Shown piece by piece: positions 1-9,118 of a stretch of DNA of 64,000 nt (the stretch's first letter is position 1; each line of letters begins with the position of its first letter). A program made the position numbers and the translations under genes. The notes under the pieces were generated by a model. It did no database searches, had not been told where the DNA came from, and worked only from the letters and a program-made list of their open reading frames with translations. The DNA is taken from positions 1 through 64,000 of the forward strand of contig NZ_JAJQQS010000006.1 in the NCBI RefSeq assembly GCF_021228125.1, in the 5' to 3' direction. This DNA is from Streptomyces albireticuli (GTDB taxonomy: Bacteria; Actinomycetota; Actinomycetes; Streptomycetales; Streptomycetaceae).

Positions 1-112
1 TTTGAGAGGGTAAGGCTCCCAGTAGACGACTGGGTTGATAGGCCAGGTGTGGAAGACCGGTAACGGTTGGAGCTGACTGGTACTAATAGGCCGAGGGCTT
101 GTCCTCGGTTGC
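1..112 (+). rRNA. 23S ribosomal RNA, 3' end (partial)
   Basis: The first ~110 bases are the 3' terminal part of a bacterial 23S rRNA. They include the universally conserved segment GGTACTAATAGGCCGAGGGC near position 80-100. The gene begins outside the window. The exact 3' end is estimated from the usual Streptomyces end, not seen directly. Confidence 0.9.
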
Positions 113-196
113 TCGCGTCCACTGTGTAGGTTCTGAAGTAACGACCCGTGACTGTTTCTAATGAGATGCAGTATCCGGTTTCGTTAATTTCATAGA

Positions 197-313
197 GTTT
201 CGGTGGTCATAGCGTTAGGGAAACGCCCGGTTACATTCCGAACCCGGAAGCTAAGCCTTTCAGCGCCGATGGTACTGCATGGGGGACCGTGTGGGAGAGT
301 AGGACGCCGCCGA
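197..313 (+). rRNA. rrf: 5S ribosomal RNA
   Basis: This is a complete 5S rRNA of about 117 nt. It starts GTTTCGGTGGTCATAGCG and contains the conserved CCCGGTTACATTCCGAACC segment and the terminal GGGAGAGTAGGACGCCGCCG. It lies about 85 nt after the 23S end, as in Streptomyces rRNA operons. The ends may be off by one or two bases. Confidence 0.95.
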
Positions 314-323
314 ACAATTTTTA

Positions 324-366
324 GCCTCAGGCCCCGAGTTTTCACTCGGGGCCTGAGGCATTTTTG
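324..366 (+). terminator. rRNA operon rho-independent terminator
   Basis: A perfect 15-bp stem (324-338 with 345-359) and a six-base loop are followed by ATTTTTG. It sits 10 bases after the 5S gene, so it ends the rRNA transcript. The hydroxyacid dehydrogenase on the other strand ends just beyond it. Confidence 0.93.
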
Positions 367-396
367 CGTTCAGAAACTTTTCTCAGAAAATTTTCC

Positions 397-1431
397 TTAC
401 GCGCTGTGCTCCAGCATTTCTTTCCGGACCAGCCCCAGAAGCGGTTCCCCCCGCACCAGCCGGCCGATCTCTTCCACCGCGTACGCGCCCAGCCGTCGAG
501 CCTCGCTTCCCTGGGCGCCGGCGATGTGCGGGGTCACGAGGACGTGGGGCATGCGGAGCAGCGCGTGGTCCGGCGGCAGGGGTTCCGGGTCGGTGACGTC
601 GAGGACGGCACTCAGCCGGCCCGAGGCGCACTCGCGGGTGAGGGCGTCCGTGTCGACGAGGGAGCCCCGCGCCGTGTTCACGACCGTGGCGCCGTCGGGG
701 AGAAGAGCGAGACGCCTCGCGTCGAGCAGATGACGTGTCTCAGGCGTCTCCGGCGCGTGCACCGTGACGAGCGCGGACCTTCGGCACAGCGCGTCCAGGC
801 CCACCGGCTCGGCCCCCAGGAGTTCCGCCTCCGGCCCGGGCACGTACGGGTCGTGGAGCAGGATCCGATATGCCGCGTCGGAGGCGCGCAGGCCGGCCAG
901 GACCCGGCGGCCGATGCGGGAGGCGCCGACGACGCCGATCGTCCGCCCGTCGGCCCCTCGCCGGTCCCGGAACGCGGGCCAGCCTTCGCAGCGTGCTCCG
1001 TACGCCGCCGCGGTGGTCAGCGCGCCCTTGGCCGCCAGAGCGATGACGGCGAGGGTGTAATCGGCGACCGGGCCCGCGTTCGCGTCCGCCGCCGACGAGA
1101 CGACGATCCCGCGCTCCCATACCGCCTCCGACACCAGCCGCTTCACCGAACCCGCGGCGTGCACCACCGCCCGTAGCCGCGGGGCGCCGCGCAGCACGTC
1201 CTCCGTCAGCGGCGGACATCCCCAGCCCGTGAGGAGGATGTCGGCGTGCGCGAGTGCCTCGCGCGCGGCCGGCGTGGTGAGCGCACCGGTCAGAACACCG
1301 GGAACCGGAGCCGCCAGTTCGGTGAGGCGGGTGCGCAGCTCCGGCGGGAGGACCGCATCGGCCTCGTCCGCCCCCATGGCCGTCACCACCACGGCCACCG
1401 GCCGCCGCTCAGTGCTCACGGGCTGCCCCAT
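397..1431 (-). CDS. D-isomer-specific 2-hydroxyacid dehydrogenase family protein
   Basis: This 344-residue NAD(P)-dependent oxidoreductase belongs to the D-2-hydroxyacid dehydrogenase family, which reversibly oxidises 2-hydroxy acids to 2-keto acids. The Rossmann motif GVVGASRIGRR lies near residue 165. The catalytic triad is visible: Arg in NTARGSLVD, Glu in DPEPLP and His in TPHIAG. Length is normal for the family (310-345). The substrate cannot be deduced. The ATG at 1431 is used, but the in-frame GTG at 1419 has a better-placed GGGGC ribosome site. The gene is a single transcription unit running toward the rRNA terminator. Confidence 0.88.
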   Translation of the reverse strand: MGQPVSTERRPVAVVVTAMGADEADAVLPPELRTRLTELAAPVPGVLTGALTTPAAREALAHADILLTGWGCPPLTEDVLRGAPRLRAVVHAAGSVKRLVSEAVWERGIVVSSAADANAGPVADYTLAVIALAAKGALTTAAAYGARCEGWPAFRDRRGADGRTIGVVGASRIGRRVLAGLRASDAAYRILLHDPYVPGPEAELLGAEPVGLDALCRRSALVTVHAPETPETRHLLDARRLALLPDGATVVNTARGSLVDTDALTRECASGRLSAVLDVTDPEPLPPDHALLRMPHVLVTPHIAGAQGSEARRLGAYAVEEIGRLVRGEPLLGLVRKEMLEHSA

Positions 1432-1524
1432 GCCCGTACCCCGGCCGTGGAAACCCCCGTTGCCCGGGAGGGGGCCGGAGGTCCGGAGCGTACTGGCCGG
1501 TGGTGGCGGGCCGATCTTCGGTCG

Positions 1525-3321
1525 CTAGCCCACCAGGGCCCGGTGGGGCCACCTCGCGCGGGCCTGTTCCTCGGAGCGCATCAGCGCGTAGGTCGGGATG
1601 CCGTGCTCGGCGCCCGTCGTGAGCAACTCGGGGAGGGCGGGGAGCGGGGCGACGGCGGCGACGTCATCCAGCACCAGGGTGAGTGGTGGGTCGAGCCGAC
1701 CGGAAGATGACCGTGCGGCCATGCCCCGGCCGTGCTCGACCACGCTCGCGGCGAGTGCGGTCAGCAGAGGCATCGCACCCGGGCGTGCCCGGGGATCCTC
1801 AATGGCCTCACCCACCACGTAGAGCGTTCCCCCTTCGGCGATGAATGATTCCCACGCAAGCGAATCGGCTCGATTTGGGTTGCAAGCGTCACGAATATGA
1901 AGGGATGACAGCGAGTTCAGCGCGCGGGAGGTCAACTCCTGTGCCATGTCCTTACGTTCCGGGTGGCCGGTGAGCGCGGACTCCAGCTCGCCGGCCGCGC
2001 CGCCCGCGGCCTTCGGGTGCGTCCGAAGGATCCTTACGGGCTCGTGGGCCGCGTTCCCCTGGGCCCAGCGGTGCACATGGCGGAACGGCCGGCCGCCCAC
2101 GGCGGCGGCGTGCAGCCAGCAGCGCAGGAGGGTCTCCGCTGTGTCGGCCGTGGCGGAGTCCAGGGCGCTCAGGGGGCGCACGGGGGCGAGGAGGGCGGTG
2201 GCGCGCGCCGCCGCCGTCTCGCGGGTGCCGCAGCCGGCGGTGGGGCTCCAGCGGAGCCGGTCGGGGGTGTCGAGGAGATGCCCCGGGTCGAAGACGTGCA
2301 CGGGGCCGAGCTTCGCCCGCGCGTCCTTCGTCTCGCCCCAGAGCCCCGGATCGGCGGTGGTGACGAGAACCGGCCCGGCCGCTTCCCGGACGAGGCGGGC
2401 GGCCACGCCCTGGCGGTCGGCGCCGTAGAGGACACGGGAGACATGGGAAGTGGCGGCGAGGGGCACTCCGGTCGCCCCGGCCGCCGCCGTCACCGAACCG
2501 CTCGCCGCCGTCACCGAACCGGCCGTCGTGGGAGCCCCGGGCCGTTCGACGGGCTGAGCGGCCCCTGAGGGCTGCGCGGGCACGACGTTGGGGGTGAGTC
2601 CGGTTCGGGCGCCGAGGGAGGCGCTGGGGGCCGCTGGGCCGCCGACGACTGCCGGTCCGGCGCCGCCGGTGGCTCCTGTCCCGGCTCGGACCCCGTCAGG
2701 GCCGGTTTCGGCCCCGGCCGCCCCGGCTTCCGTTCCGCCCGCCCTGGCCGCCCCGGCCGCCCCGGCTTCCGTCCCGGTCGCCGCCCCGGTGCCGCTCGGC
2801 TCCCCGGCCCGCGGGATCACCGCTTCCCTACCTGCCGGAGTGGCCGGAGCCGACCGCACTGCCGTCGGCGCCTCCGCCTGAGTCTCCGCCCAGGTCTGCG
2901 TCGCCGTCCGCGGCGCGCCGGTCTCCCGTCCCCCGGCCCGTAGCTCCTCCCTGCGCCGGGCCCGTACCGCGCGCCAGCGGGCCAGCGTGCCGATCACGAA
3001 CACCCCGAGCACGATCAGCACCAGCAACTCGCCGATGAGGAGGCCCCAGAAGAGCCCGTACCCCGAAAGGGCGTCGGCCCGGGCGTCGGGCCAGGCGGCG
3101 GGCAGGTCGCTCGGTCTCGTCAGCAGGTGGCGCAGGGCCATGGGGGTGTGGGGGAGGCTGACGCCCTCCGGCCAGGAGCCGTGAGCGAAGAAGGCCGCGA
3201 GGCCGGTCGTCACCCACACGAGCAGCGTCAGACCCAGCAATAACGCGATGGCCCCGACCAGCAGGCCGTCCGGAACGCCGCCTTCCGGGCGTCGGCCGTG
3301 CGTGGCTCCCGGTCCGGCCAC
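1525..3321 (-). CDS. VirD4/TraG-like type IV coupling protein, degenerate P-loop
   Basis: The GTG start at 3321 lies 2 bases after the stop of the VirB4-like gene. An upstream extension of the same frame only shadows that gene. The protein has about 598 residues: two membrane helices (about 12-40 and 88-115), a Pro/Ala/Gly-rich linker (about 130-270), then a VirD4/TraG-like motor domain. The Walker B-like region reads LVLDDVAAVAPLPALPELL, close to the LDEAANVAPLPDLP type of coupling proteins. Where a P-loop is expected the sequence reads GADRQGVAARLV, with no GxxGxGK[ST]. The C-terminus also ends early. It is probably a membrane-bound partner of the T4SS-like block that may not hydrolyse ATP. 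Function is inferred from fold and neighbours. Confidence 0.75.
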   Translation of the reverse strand: MAGPGATHGRRPEGGVPDGLLVGAIALLLGLTLLVWVTTGLAAFFAHGSWPEGVSLPHTPMALRHLLTRPSDLPAAWPDARADALSGYGLFWGLLIGELLVLIVLGVFVIGTLARWRAVRARRREELRAGGRETGAPRTATQTWAETQAEAPTAVRSAPATPAGREAVIPRAGEPSGTGAATGTEAGAAGAARAGGTEAGAAGAETGPDGVRAGTGATGGAGPAVVGGPAAPSASLGARTGLTPNVVPAQPSGAAQPVERPGAPTTAGSVTAASGSVTAAAGATGVPLAATSHVSRVLYGADRQGVAARLVREAAGPVLVTTADPGLWGETKDARAKLGPVHVFDPGHLLDTPDRLRWSPTAGCGTRETAAARATALLAPVRPLSALDSATADTAETLLRCWLHAAAVGGRPFRHVHRWAQGNAAHEPVRILRTHPKAAGGAAGELESALTGHPERKDMAQELTSRALNSLSSLHIRDACNPNRADSLAWESFIAEGGTLYVVGEAIEDPRARPGAMPLLTALAASVVEHGRGMAARSSSGRLDPPLTLVLDDVAAVAPLPALPELLTTGAEHGIPTYALMRSEEQARARWPHRALVG

Positions 3322-3323
3322 GG

Positions 3324-4739
3324 TCAGGCCACCGTCGACTCGGAGGAACCGTACGCCTCGTCGGCCAGCTGGGCCTCGATCGCCGCCGAGGCCCGCTCGG
3401 CCGCCGCGGCCTCCGCCGCGAGCTCGCGGGCCGGGTCGCCGTCCTCGGTCATGGCACGGTCGGTGTAGACCAGCGGCCGCTCGGCCTCGGTGATGAGGTG
3501 CTTGACGACCTGGACGTTGCCGTTGACGTCCCAGACGGCGATGCCCGGCGTCAGCGTCGGGATGATCTCCACGGCCCAGCGCGGCAGGCCCAGCACCTGG
3601 CCGGTGGCGCGCGCCTCGTCGGCCTTCTGGGCGTAGACGGTGCGGGTCGAGGCCATCTTGAGGATCGCGGCCGCCTCCCGGGCCGCCGCGCCGTCCACGA
3701 CGTCGGAGAGATGGTGGACGACGGCCACGAACGAGAGGCCGAGCCGGCGCCCGAACTTCAGCAGCCGCTGGAAGAGCTGGGCGACGAACGGCGAGTTGAT
3801 GATGTGCCATGCCTCCTCGACCAGGAAGATCCGTTTCTTCCGGTCGGGGCGGATCCAGGTGTGCTCCAGCCAGACGCCGACGATCGCCATCAGGATGGGC
3901 ATGGCGATGGAGTTGCGGTCGATGTGCGAGAGGTCGAAGACGATCAGGGGGGCGTCGAGGTCGATGCCCGCCGTCGTCGGTCCGTCGAACATGCCCCGCA
4001 GGTCACCGTCGACGAGCCGGTCGAGGACCAGCGCGACGTCGAGGCCCCAGGCCCGGACGTCGTCTATGTCGACGTTCATCGTCTCCGCGGACTCGGCCTC
4101 GGGGTGCCGCAGCTGCTCCACGATGTCGGTGAGGACGGGCTGCCGGTCGCGGATCGAGTCGTTGACGTACGCGTGGGCGACCTTGAGGGCGAAGCCGGCG
4201 CGCTCGTCGAGCCCGCGGCCGGTGGCGACCTCGATGATCGTCCGGAGGAGGGCGAGCTGGCCGGTCGTGGTGATCGCCGGGTCGAGCGGGTTGAGCCGGA
4301 TGCCGCCGTGCAGGGCGGCGGCGGGGTCGAGCCGGATGGGGGTTATCCCCAGCTGCTGCGCGATGAGGTTCCACTCGCCGACGCCGTCCTCGCCCTGGGC
4401 GTCGAGGACGACGACCTGCCGGTCGCGGAAGCGCAGCTGGCGCAGGACGTACGTCTTCTCCAGCGCCGACTTGCCGTTGCCGGACTCGCCGAGGACGAGC
4501 CAGTGCGGGGCCGGGAGCTGCTGTCCGTACAGCTGGAAGGGGTCGTAGATGTACCCCTTGCCGGAGTACACCTCGCGGCCGATGATCACGCCCGAGTCGC
4601 CGAGGCCCGGGGCCGCGGTGGGCAGGTAGACGGCCTGCGCCTGACCGGTGGAGGTGCGCACCGGGAGCCGGGTGGTCTCCACCTTCCCGAACAGGAAGCT
4701 GGTGAACGCCTCGGTCACTGTGGCGAGCGGGTCGAGCAC
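3324..4739 (-). CDS. VirB4-type conjugation/secretion ATPase
   Basis: A 471-residue ATPase with Walker A GESGNGKS (about residue 85), Walker B RIFLVEEAWH (about 300) and a downstream VAVVHHLSDV segment typical of VirB4/TraC motors. GTG at 4739 is chosen because it lies 11 bases after the upstream stop with AGGGG in front; earlier in-frame codons read through the upstream gene. VirB4 proteins energise assembly of type IV secretion channels at the inner membrane. The protein lacks the long VirB4 N-terminal domain. The SCO6880-family protein encoded just upstream may supply that part, so the pair looks like a split VirB3/VirB4. It is the one clear ATPase of this block. Confidence 0.85.
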   Translation of the reverse strand: MLDPLATVTEAFTSFLFGKVETTRLPVRTSTGQAQAVYLPTAAPGLGDSGVIIGREVYSGKGYIYDPFQLYGQQLPAPHWLVLGESGNGKSALEKTYVLRQLRFRDRQVVVLDAQGEDGVGEWNLIAQQLGITPIRLDPAAALHGGIRLNPLDPAITTTGQLALLRTIIEVATGRGLDERAGFALKVAHAYVNDSIRDRQPVLTDIVEQLRHPEAESAETMNVDIDDVRAWGLDVALVLDRLVDGDLRGMFDGPTTAGIDLDAPLIVFDLSHIDRNSIAMPILMAIVGVWLEHTWIRPDRKKRIFLVEEAWHIINSPFVAQLFQRLLKFGRRLGLSFVAVVHHLSDVVDGAAAREAAAILKMASTRTVYAQKADEARATGQVLGLPRWAVEIIPTLTPGIAVWDVNGNVQVVKHLITEAERPLVYTDRAMTEDGDPARELAAEAAAAERASAAIEAQLADEAYGSSESTVA

Positions 4740-4750
4740 GGCGTTTGCCC

Positions 4751-6310
4751 CTATCGTCGGATGCCGGTCGCGAACGGCAGCGTGTTGACGAAGGCCCGGT
4801 GGTGCTCGCGGTCGCACCACTCCAGCTTCAGATAGCTCTTGCCGGCCGAGGCTCTTATCGTCCGCTTGTCGCGCGCGAGCGCCTCCGGCGAACGCGAGGA
4901 GACGGTGATGTACCCGACGAGGTTGACGCCCGCCGCACCGCTGGCGAGGTCCTCGCCGCGCTGGTCGACGCGGGAGTGGTGGGCGACGTCGCGGGGGTCG
5001 ACGACCCGGTTCATCTTGGCGGCGCGGGAGGCGTCCGCGTCGTCGTTGGTCTTTTCTGTGAGCATCCGCTCGATGGCCACGTCGGTCGGTTCGAGGTCCA
5101 TGCAGACCGCGACCGTCCGGATGACGTCCGGGGTGTGGACGAGCAGGGGCGCGAGGAAGTTGACCCCCACGGGTGTCATCGGCCACTCCTTCACCCATGC
5201 GGTGGCGTGACACCAGGGTGCGCGCGTTGACGACTCACGCGTCTTGGCCTGGAGATAGGTCGGCTCCATGGCGTCCAGCTCCGCCGGCCACGCGTTGCGC
5301 TGCGTCATCGCCTGGATGTGGTCGATGGGGTGGTCCGGGTCGTACATGGAATGCACCAGCGACGCCAGGCGCCCCTGCCCGAGCGGCTGCCGCACCCGGA
5401 TGTCGGCCTCGGCGAGCCGGGCGCAGATGTCGGTCAGCTCACGGGCCATGACGACGGCGAGGCCGCCGTCCCGGTCCAGCCGCCGGCTGCCGCGCTCGTG
5501 CCGGGAGGCGCGCGCGATGGCCTGTGCCTCGGCGGCCAGTTCCCGGGTGTAGTGCATGCAGGCGACGAGGTAGGCGCGGTGCTGCTCGGAGGAGGTCGAG
5601 ACCATCGACTGGAGCTGCTCGTAGGAGTCCTGGAGCCACTTGGGGGACTTCGCGTCCCCGCGCCGCTCCACGTCCTTGGCGTGCGCGTCGGGGTCGGCGG
5701 GGAGCGTACGGGCCAGTATCTGCAGCCGCGTCACATAGCCGTCGCCGTTGGCCACATGCTTGAGCAGCGTCCCGAAGCGGTCGACCAGGGCCTCCTGGTC
5801 CTCCGAGTCGCGCAGGCCGACGCCCGGCCCCTCGATCTCGATCGCGGCGGTGACCGTACGGCGGTCGGCGTGCAGCAGCACCGCGATCTCGTCCGGGCCG
5901 AACGGCGCGGCCAGCCAGTTGATCCGGCCGATGCCCGGCGGCGGGCCGACCTCGAACTCCCGCCCGTCGAGGCGGGTGCCGGCCTCGGCGGCGCCCGAGC
6001 GGTACGTCGTGCCCCGGCGCAGGGTCCGCTTGTACGTGCGGTTGATCTCAAACCATTTGTAGAAGGTGCGGTGCTTGTACGGCACGTAGACGGCCGCCAG
6101 CGCCAGCATCGGGAACCCGGTGAGGGCGAGGATCCGCAGCGGGAGGATCGGCACCAGGAGGCCGCTCATCATGCCGAGGAACGCGCCCGCGATGATCAGC
6201 GCGATCTCACCGGTCTCCCGGTTCTTGCCGACGACCGCGTTGGGACGAGCGCGGCCGATCAGATACGTACGGCGGGCCGCGATCGGCTGGGACGGTGCCT
6301 GAATCGTCAA
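4751..6310 (-). CDS. SCO6880-family membrane protein of T4SS-like locus
   Basis: 519 residues. Two membrane helices near residues 36-57 and 60-77 are followed by a soluble region of about 430 residues without nucleotide-binding motifs. The layout resembles a PrgI/VirB3-like membrane anchor fused to a VirB4 N-terminal-like domain; this is inference. The start is TTG at 6310. AGGAGG lies at 6325-6320 with a nine-base spacer, and the TTGA overlap with the TrbL-like gene implies translational coupling. It sits directly before the VirB4 ATPase, its probable partner at the membrane. Confidence 0.8.
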   Translation of the reverse strand: MTIQAPSQPIAARRTYLIGRARPNAVVGKNRETGEIALIIAGAFLGMMSGLLVPILPLRILALTGFPMLALAAVYVPYKHRTFYKWFEINRTYKRTLRRGTTYRSGAAEAGTRLDGREFEVGPPPGIGRINWLAAPFGPDEIAVLLHADRRTVTAAIEIEGPGVGLRDSEDQEALVDRFGTLLKHVANGDGYVTRLQILARTLPADPDAHAKDVERRGDAKSPKWLQDSYEQLQSMVSTSSEQHRAYLVACMHYTRELAAEAQAIARASRHERGSRRLDRDGGLAVVMARELTDICARLAEADIRVRQPLGQGRLASLVHSMYDPDHPIDHIQAMTQRNAWPAELDAMEPTYLQAKTRESSTRAPWCHATAWVKEWPMTPVGVNFLAPLLVHTPDVIRTVAVCMDLEPTDVAIERMLTEKTNDDADASRAAKMNRVVDPRDVAHHSRVDQRGEDLASGAAGVNLVGYITVSSRSPEALARDKRTIRASAGKSYLKLEWCDREHHRAFVNTLPFATGIRR

Positions 6311-7659
6311 CTCCGCTCACCTCCTGGCGTATTGCTGCGGTTCTGCGCGCGGGGCGCCGAGGCGCCGGAGGGGGCGCTTCCGCTGCCGTTCCCCTCCGGG
6401 CGGGCGGGCGCGCGGGTGCTGTGGGCGGCGACGCCGCCGGAGACGGAATTGGCGGGACGGGCCTGCTGGCCGCCGTTCCCGCCGCCCCCGGAGCCGCGGG
6501 CGCTGTGCGTGGTGATGCCCTGCTTGACCAGGGCCGCGGGCGAGGAGATCACGGCGGCGGCCTGGCGGGACGCCGCGTCCTTGCTCGCCCCGCGGGTGCT
6601 GACGATCTCGTCGCCGAAGCCGGGCACGAACCGGTAGATCATCGCACTGGCGAAGATGGCGAGAATGATGATGGCGAGCCCGGACACGACCGCGGAGAAG
6701 GAGTTCGGCCCCTTCCCGGAGGACAGCGCTCCGGCCAGACCCAGCACCACCACGATGATCGGCTTGACCAGGATCACCGCGATCATGATGCCTGCCCAGC
6801 GGCGGACGTGGCCCCACATGTTCTTGTCGACCAGACCCGCGTAGACGGCGGTGCCGAGCAGGGCTCCGACGTAGAGCAGGGCGGCCCGGATGACCAACTC
6901 CAGCCACAGGACGCCGGCGGCGAGCACGGAGACGAGGGACACCACGATCAGCATGATGGGGCCGCCGCCGATGCCGTCGCCCTTCTTGAGCGCGTCGGCG
7001 AAGCCGCCGAAGAAGGCGTCGTTGTTGGCGTTCGTCCCCGCGGAGATCACTTCGGTGACGGCGTCCGTGGCGGACACCAGGGTGTAGAGGATCAGCGGGG
7101 TGAACGCGGACGCGAGCACCGTCAGCCACAGGAACCCCACGGCCTCGGTGAACGCCTCGGTGAACGGCACGCCCCGCACGGCCCGCTTGGCGACGGCGAG
7201 CAGCCACAGGACGAGCGTGAGGATGGTGGAGGCGGCGAAGACGACGGCGTACTGGCGGAGGAAGGTGGCGTTGGTGAAGTCGACGTTTCCGGTGGCCTCC
7301 ACGGCCGACGAGAGCTTCCGGATGATCCAGGAGGCGGCGTCGGCACATCCCTTGCCGAGGGAGACCAGGGGGTCGAGGGGGGTTTGGGCGTCGGGGGCGG
7401 TGGGGGTGTCACCAGTGGTCTTCTTGTCGTCGCCCTTGCCCTCGCAATAGCTCTTCGCCAGGCCCACGATGAGGTCGCAGGCGTTGGTGCCCTTGCTCGG
7501 CACACCGGCCGCGGGGTTACTGCTGCTCGGTGAGGGTGTCGGAGAAGGGGTGGGGCTCGGGGCGGCGGCGGCCCGCGAGGCCAGTGTGATCACGGCTACT
7601 TGGAGCGAGACGAGTGCCGCTGAGAGCGAGAGGCCACGGCGACGGCGGCTACCTGGCAT
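6307..7659 (-). CDS. TrbL/VirB6-like polytopic membrane protein
   Basis: 450 residues. A signal-like hydrophobic N-terminus ends in an AAAAPSP stretch, followed by a Ser/Pro/Thr-rich spacer. A periplasmic segment carries three cysteines (NACDLI, SYCEGK, KGCADA), then come about six membrane helices between residues 130 and 360 and a Gly/Ser/Arg-rich cytoplasmic tail. This is the architecture of TrbL/VirB6 channel components of type IV secretion systems. ATG 7659 is chosen for the GGAGGG seven bases upstream. The start overlaps the preceding stop by 11 bases and the end overlaps the SCO6880-family start. Confidence 0.8.
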   Translation of the reverse strand: MPGSRRRRGLSLSAALVSLQVAVITLASRAAAAPSPTPSPTPSPSSSNPAAGVPSKGTNACDLIVGLAKSYCEGKGDDKKTTGDTPTAPDAQTPLDPLVSLGKGCADAASWIIRKLSSAVEATGNVDFTNATFLRQYAVVFAASTILTLVLWLLAVAKRAVRGVPFTEAFTEAVGFLWLTVLASAFTPLILYTLVSATDAVTEVISAGTNANNDAFFGGFADALKKGDGIGGGPIMLIVVSLVSVLAAGVLWLELVIRAALLYVGALLGTAVYAGLVDKNMWGHVRRWAGIMIAVILVKPIIVVVLGLAGALSSGKGPNSFSAVVSGLAIIILAIFASAMIYRFVPGFGDEIVSTRGASKDAASRQAAAVISSPAALVKQGITTHSARGSGGGGNGGQQARPANSVSGGVAAHSTRAPARPEGNGSGSAPSGASAPRAQNRSNTPGGERS

Positions 7660-8551
7660 AAGTGAACCCTCCGTATCCGCTGATCGCGTTGTTGATCTCG
7701 TCGGCGGTCGATGCCTGCACGTCACCGCCGACGGGTGCCGGGCCCTGCTTCTGGCTCGAGGAGGAGATCTTCCAGTCGTTGTCCACCCAGCGGAGCTTCT
7801 GCGTGAGGGTGAACCACGTCTGGGTGACCGGCCTGGTCGACCCCTCACCGGCGAGCCCCACCAGGCCCGTGCACCACACCTCGACGGTGGCCTCGTCGTC
7901 CTTGTACGCGGTGGTCTTGGAGCCGACGGGCACGGTGCGCGAGACGAAGGTCTGGCCCTTCGGGGCCGTCCCGTCGGGCTTGAGCCCGAGGTTCTTGAAG
8001 AACCCCTCGGTGTAGGCCTTGTCCAGCTCCTTCTCCAGGGCGGGCGCCGTGTCCGGAGTGTGGATGCTGCTCACGATCGCGTGGCGGCTGTCCGCCTTGA
8101 ACATCCCGTCACCCCCCAGCGCCACCGCGAAGTTCGCCGCCGCCGACTGCGCCCCCTGCTCCGTGTGGGCGAACCCCGAGGCGATTCCGGCGGTCTTGCC
8201 GCCCACCGGCCTCGTGCCGGTAGGCACGGTCGGCTGGGCGCTCGCCGTTCTGCCGCCGTCCTTCTCCGAGTCGTCCGAAGCGGAATCCCCGCCACCTCTG
8301 TTCGCGAACGCGATCGCCGCGATGAGGAGGACCACGACCCCCACGACCGTCACCAGATTCCGGCTGGACATACCCGCGCGTCCGCCCCCGCGGCCGCCGC
8401 GCCCACCGCGCCGGGCCGGCGCGTACGGGTCGCCCTCGCCTTCCGGGAGGCGGGTGCGCGTCAGGTGGCGGTCGCCGTAGTCGCGGTATTCACCACCCGA
8501 TCGGCCGGAGTCCTGGCCGTTGCCGCTGTAGCCGTCGTCGCCGAGGCTCAT
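7649..8551 (-). CDS. VirB8/TcpC-like bitopic membrane protein
   Basis: About 300 residues. A charged, Gly/Arg-rich disordered N-terminus (about 60 residues) precedes one membrane helix (about 63-83: VTVVGVVVLLIAAIAFA) and an extracellular domain of about 215 residues with alternating strands. A single anchor plus an NTF2-sized outer domain next to TrbL- and VirB4-like genes fits VirB8/TcpC of Gram-positive conjugation machines. No sequence motif proves this. ATG 8551 is preferred over GTG 8560, which sits too close to the GAGGGG ribosome site. Confidence 0.65.
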   Translation of the reverse strand: MSLGDDGYSGNGQDSGRSGGEYRDYGDRHLTRTRLPEGEGDPYAPARRGGRGGRGGGRAGMSSRNLVTVVGVVVLLIAAIAFANRGGGDSASDDSEKDGGRTASAQPTVPTGTRPVGGKTAGIASGFAHTEQGAQSAAANFAVALGGDGMFKADSRHAIVSSIHTPDTAPALEKELDKAYTEGFFKNLGLKPDGTAPKGQTFVSRTVPVGSKTTAYKDDEATVEVWCTGLVGLAGEGSTRPVTQTWFTLTQKLRWVDNDWKISSSSQKQGPAPVGGDVQASTADEINNAISGYGGFTYAR

Positions 8552-8809
8552 CGCCCGCACGTCCCCTCATACGTCGTCGCGTCTGTGGCACCCGCATATG
8601 ACGGTAGCGGCGGGAAGGGAATCCGGGGGGAGGAGTACGAGGGGGTGTGAGGGGGCATCAGGTGGCAGCCTCGGTGCGGGGGGACTCGGGGACGAGAGGG
8701 TCTGCGCGGGGACGATGCGCGGGTGGAGCGGGCGGAAAGGGAGCGAAGGGGCGGTCGGGAGGGGCGCGTGGCCGGCCGGTGCCGGTGGGCGGTCCCCGGG
8801 CGGTGCGGG

Positions 8810-9118
8810 TCAGACGGCCATGCCGTAGACGATCGTGAAGAGCGTGCCGAGCGAGCCGATGATGAAGACCCCGGTCAGGCCGGCCACGATCAGGCCCTTG
8901 CCCTGCTCCGCGCTGAACGTGTCACGCAGCGCCGTCGCGCCGATCCGCTGCTTCGCCGCACCCCAGATCGCGATGGCGAGGCAGAGCAGGATGGCCACGG
9001 CCATCACGACCTCGACCATGATCCGGGCCTCCTGGCCGAGGTTGCCGAACGGCCCCCAGTTGGGGGCGATTCCACCGATGATGGTGTTGATGTCACCTTT
9101 TCCCGCTGCCAGAATCAT
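8810..9118 (-). CDS. Small two-helix membrane protein, VirB2-pilin size
   Basis: 102 residues with two long hydrophobic helices (about 33-55 and 75-98) separated by a short basic loop (AAKQRIGATALRD). It starts at ATG 9118 with GGGGCGGTGAG upstream and is the first gene of the minus-strand T4SS-like block. Size and topology match VirB2/TrbC-like subunits, although no cleavable signal peptide is evident. About 260 bases separate it from the VirB8-like gene; that stretch is G-rich on the plus strand and I see no gene in it. Confidence 0.7.
   Translation of the reverse strand: MILAAGKGDINTIIGGIAPNWGPFGNLGQEARIMVEVVMAVAILLCLAIAIWGAAKQRIGATALRDTFSAEQGKGLIVAGLTGVFIIGSLGTLFTIVYGMAV

Noticed and set aside
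203..733. Plus-strand frame across the 5S gene
   Set aside because: It overlaps rRNA and its terminator.
1525..3810. 761-residue version of the VirD4-like protein
   Set aside because: The first ~160 residues are the VirB4 gene in another frame; GTG 3321 is the start.
5439..6051. Small frames inside the SCO6880-family gene
   Set aside because: Shadows of a well-supported coding frame.
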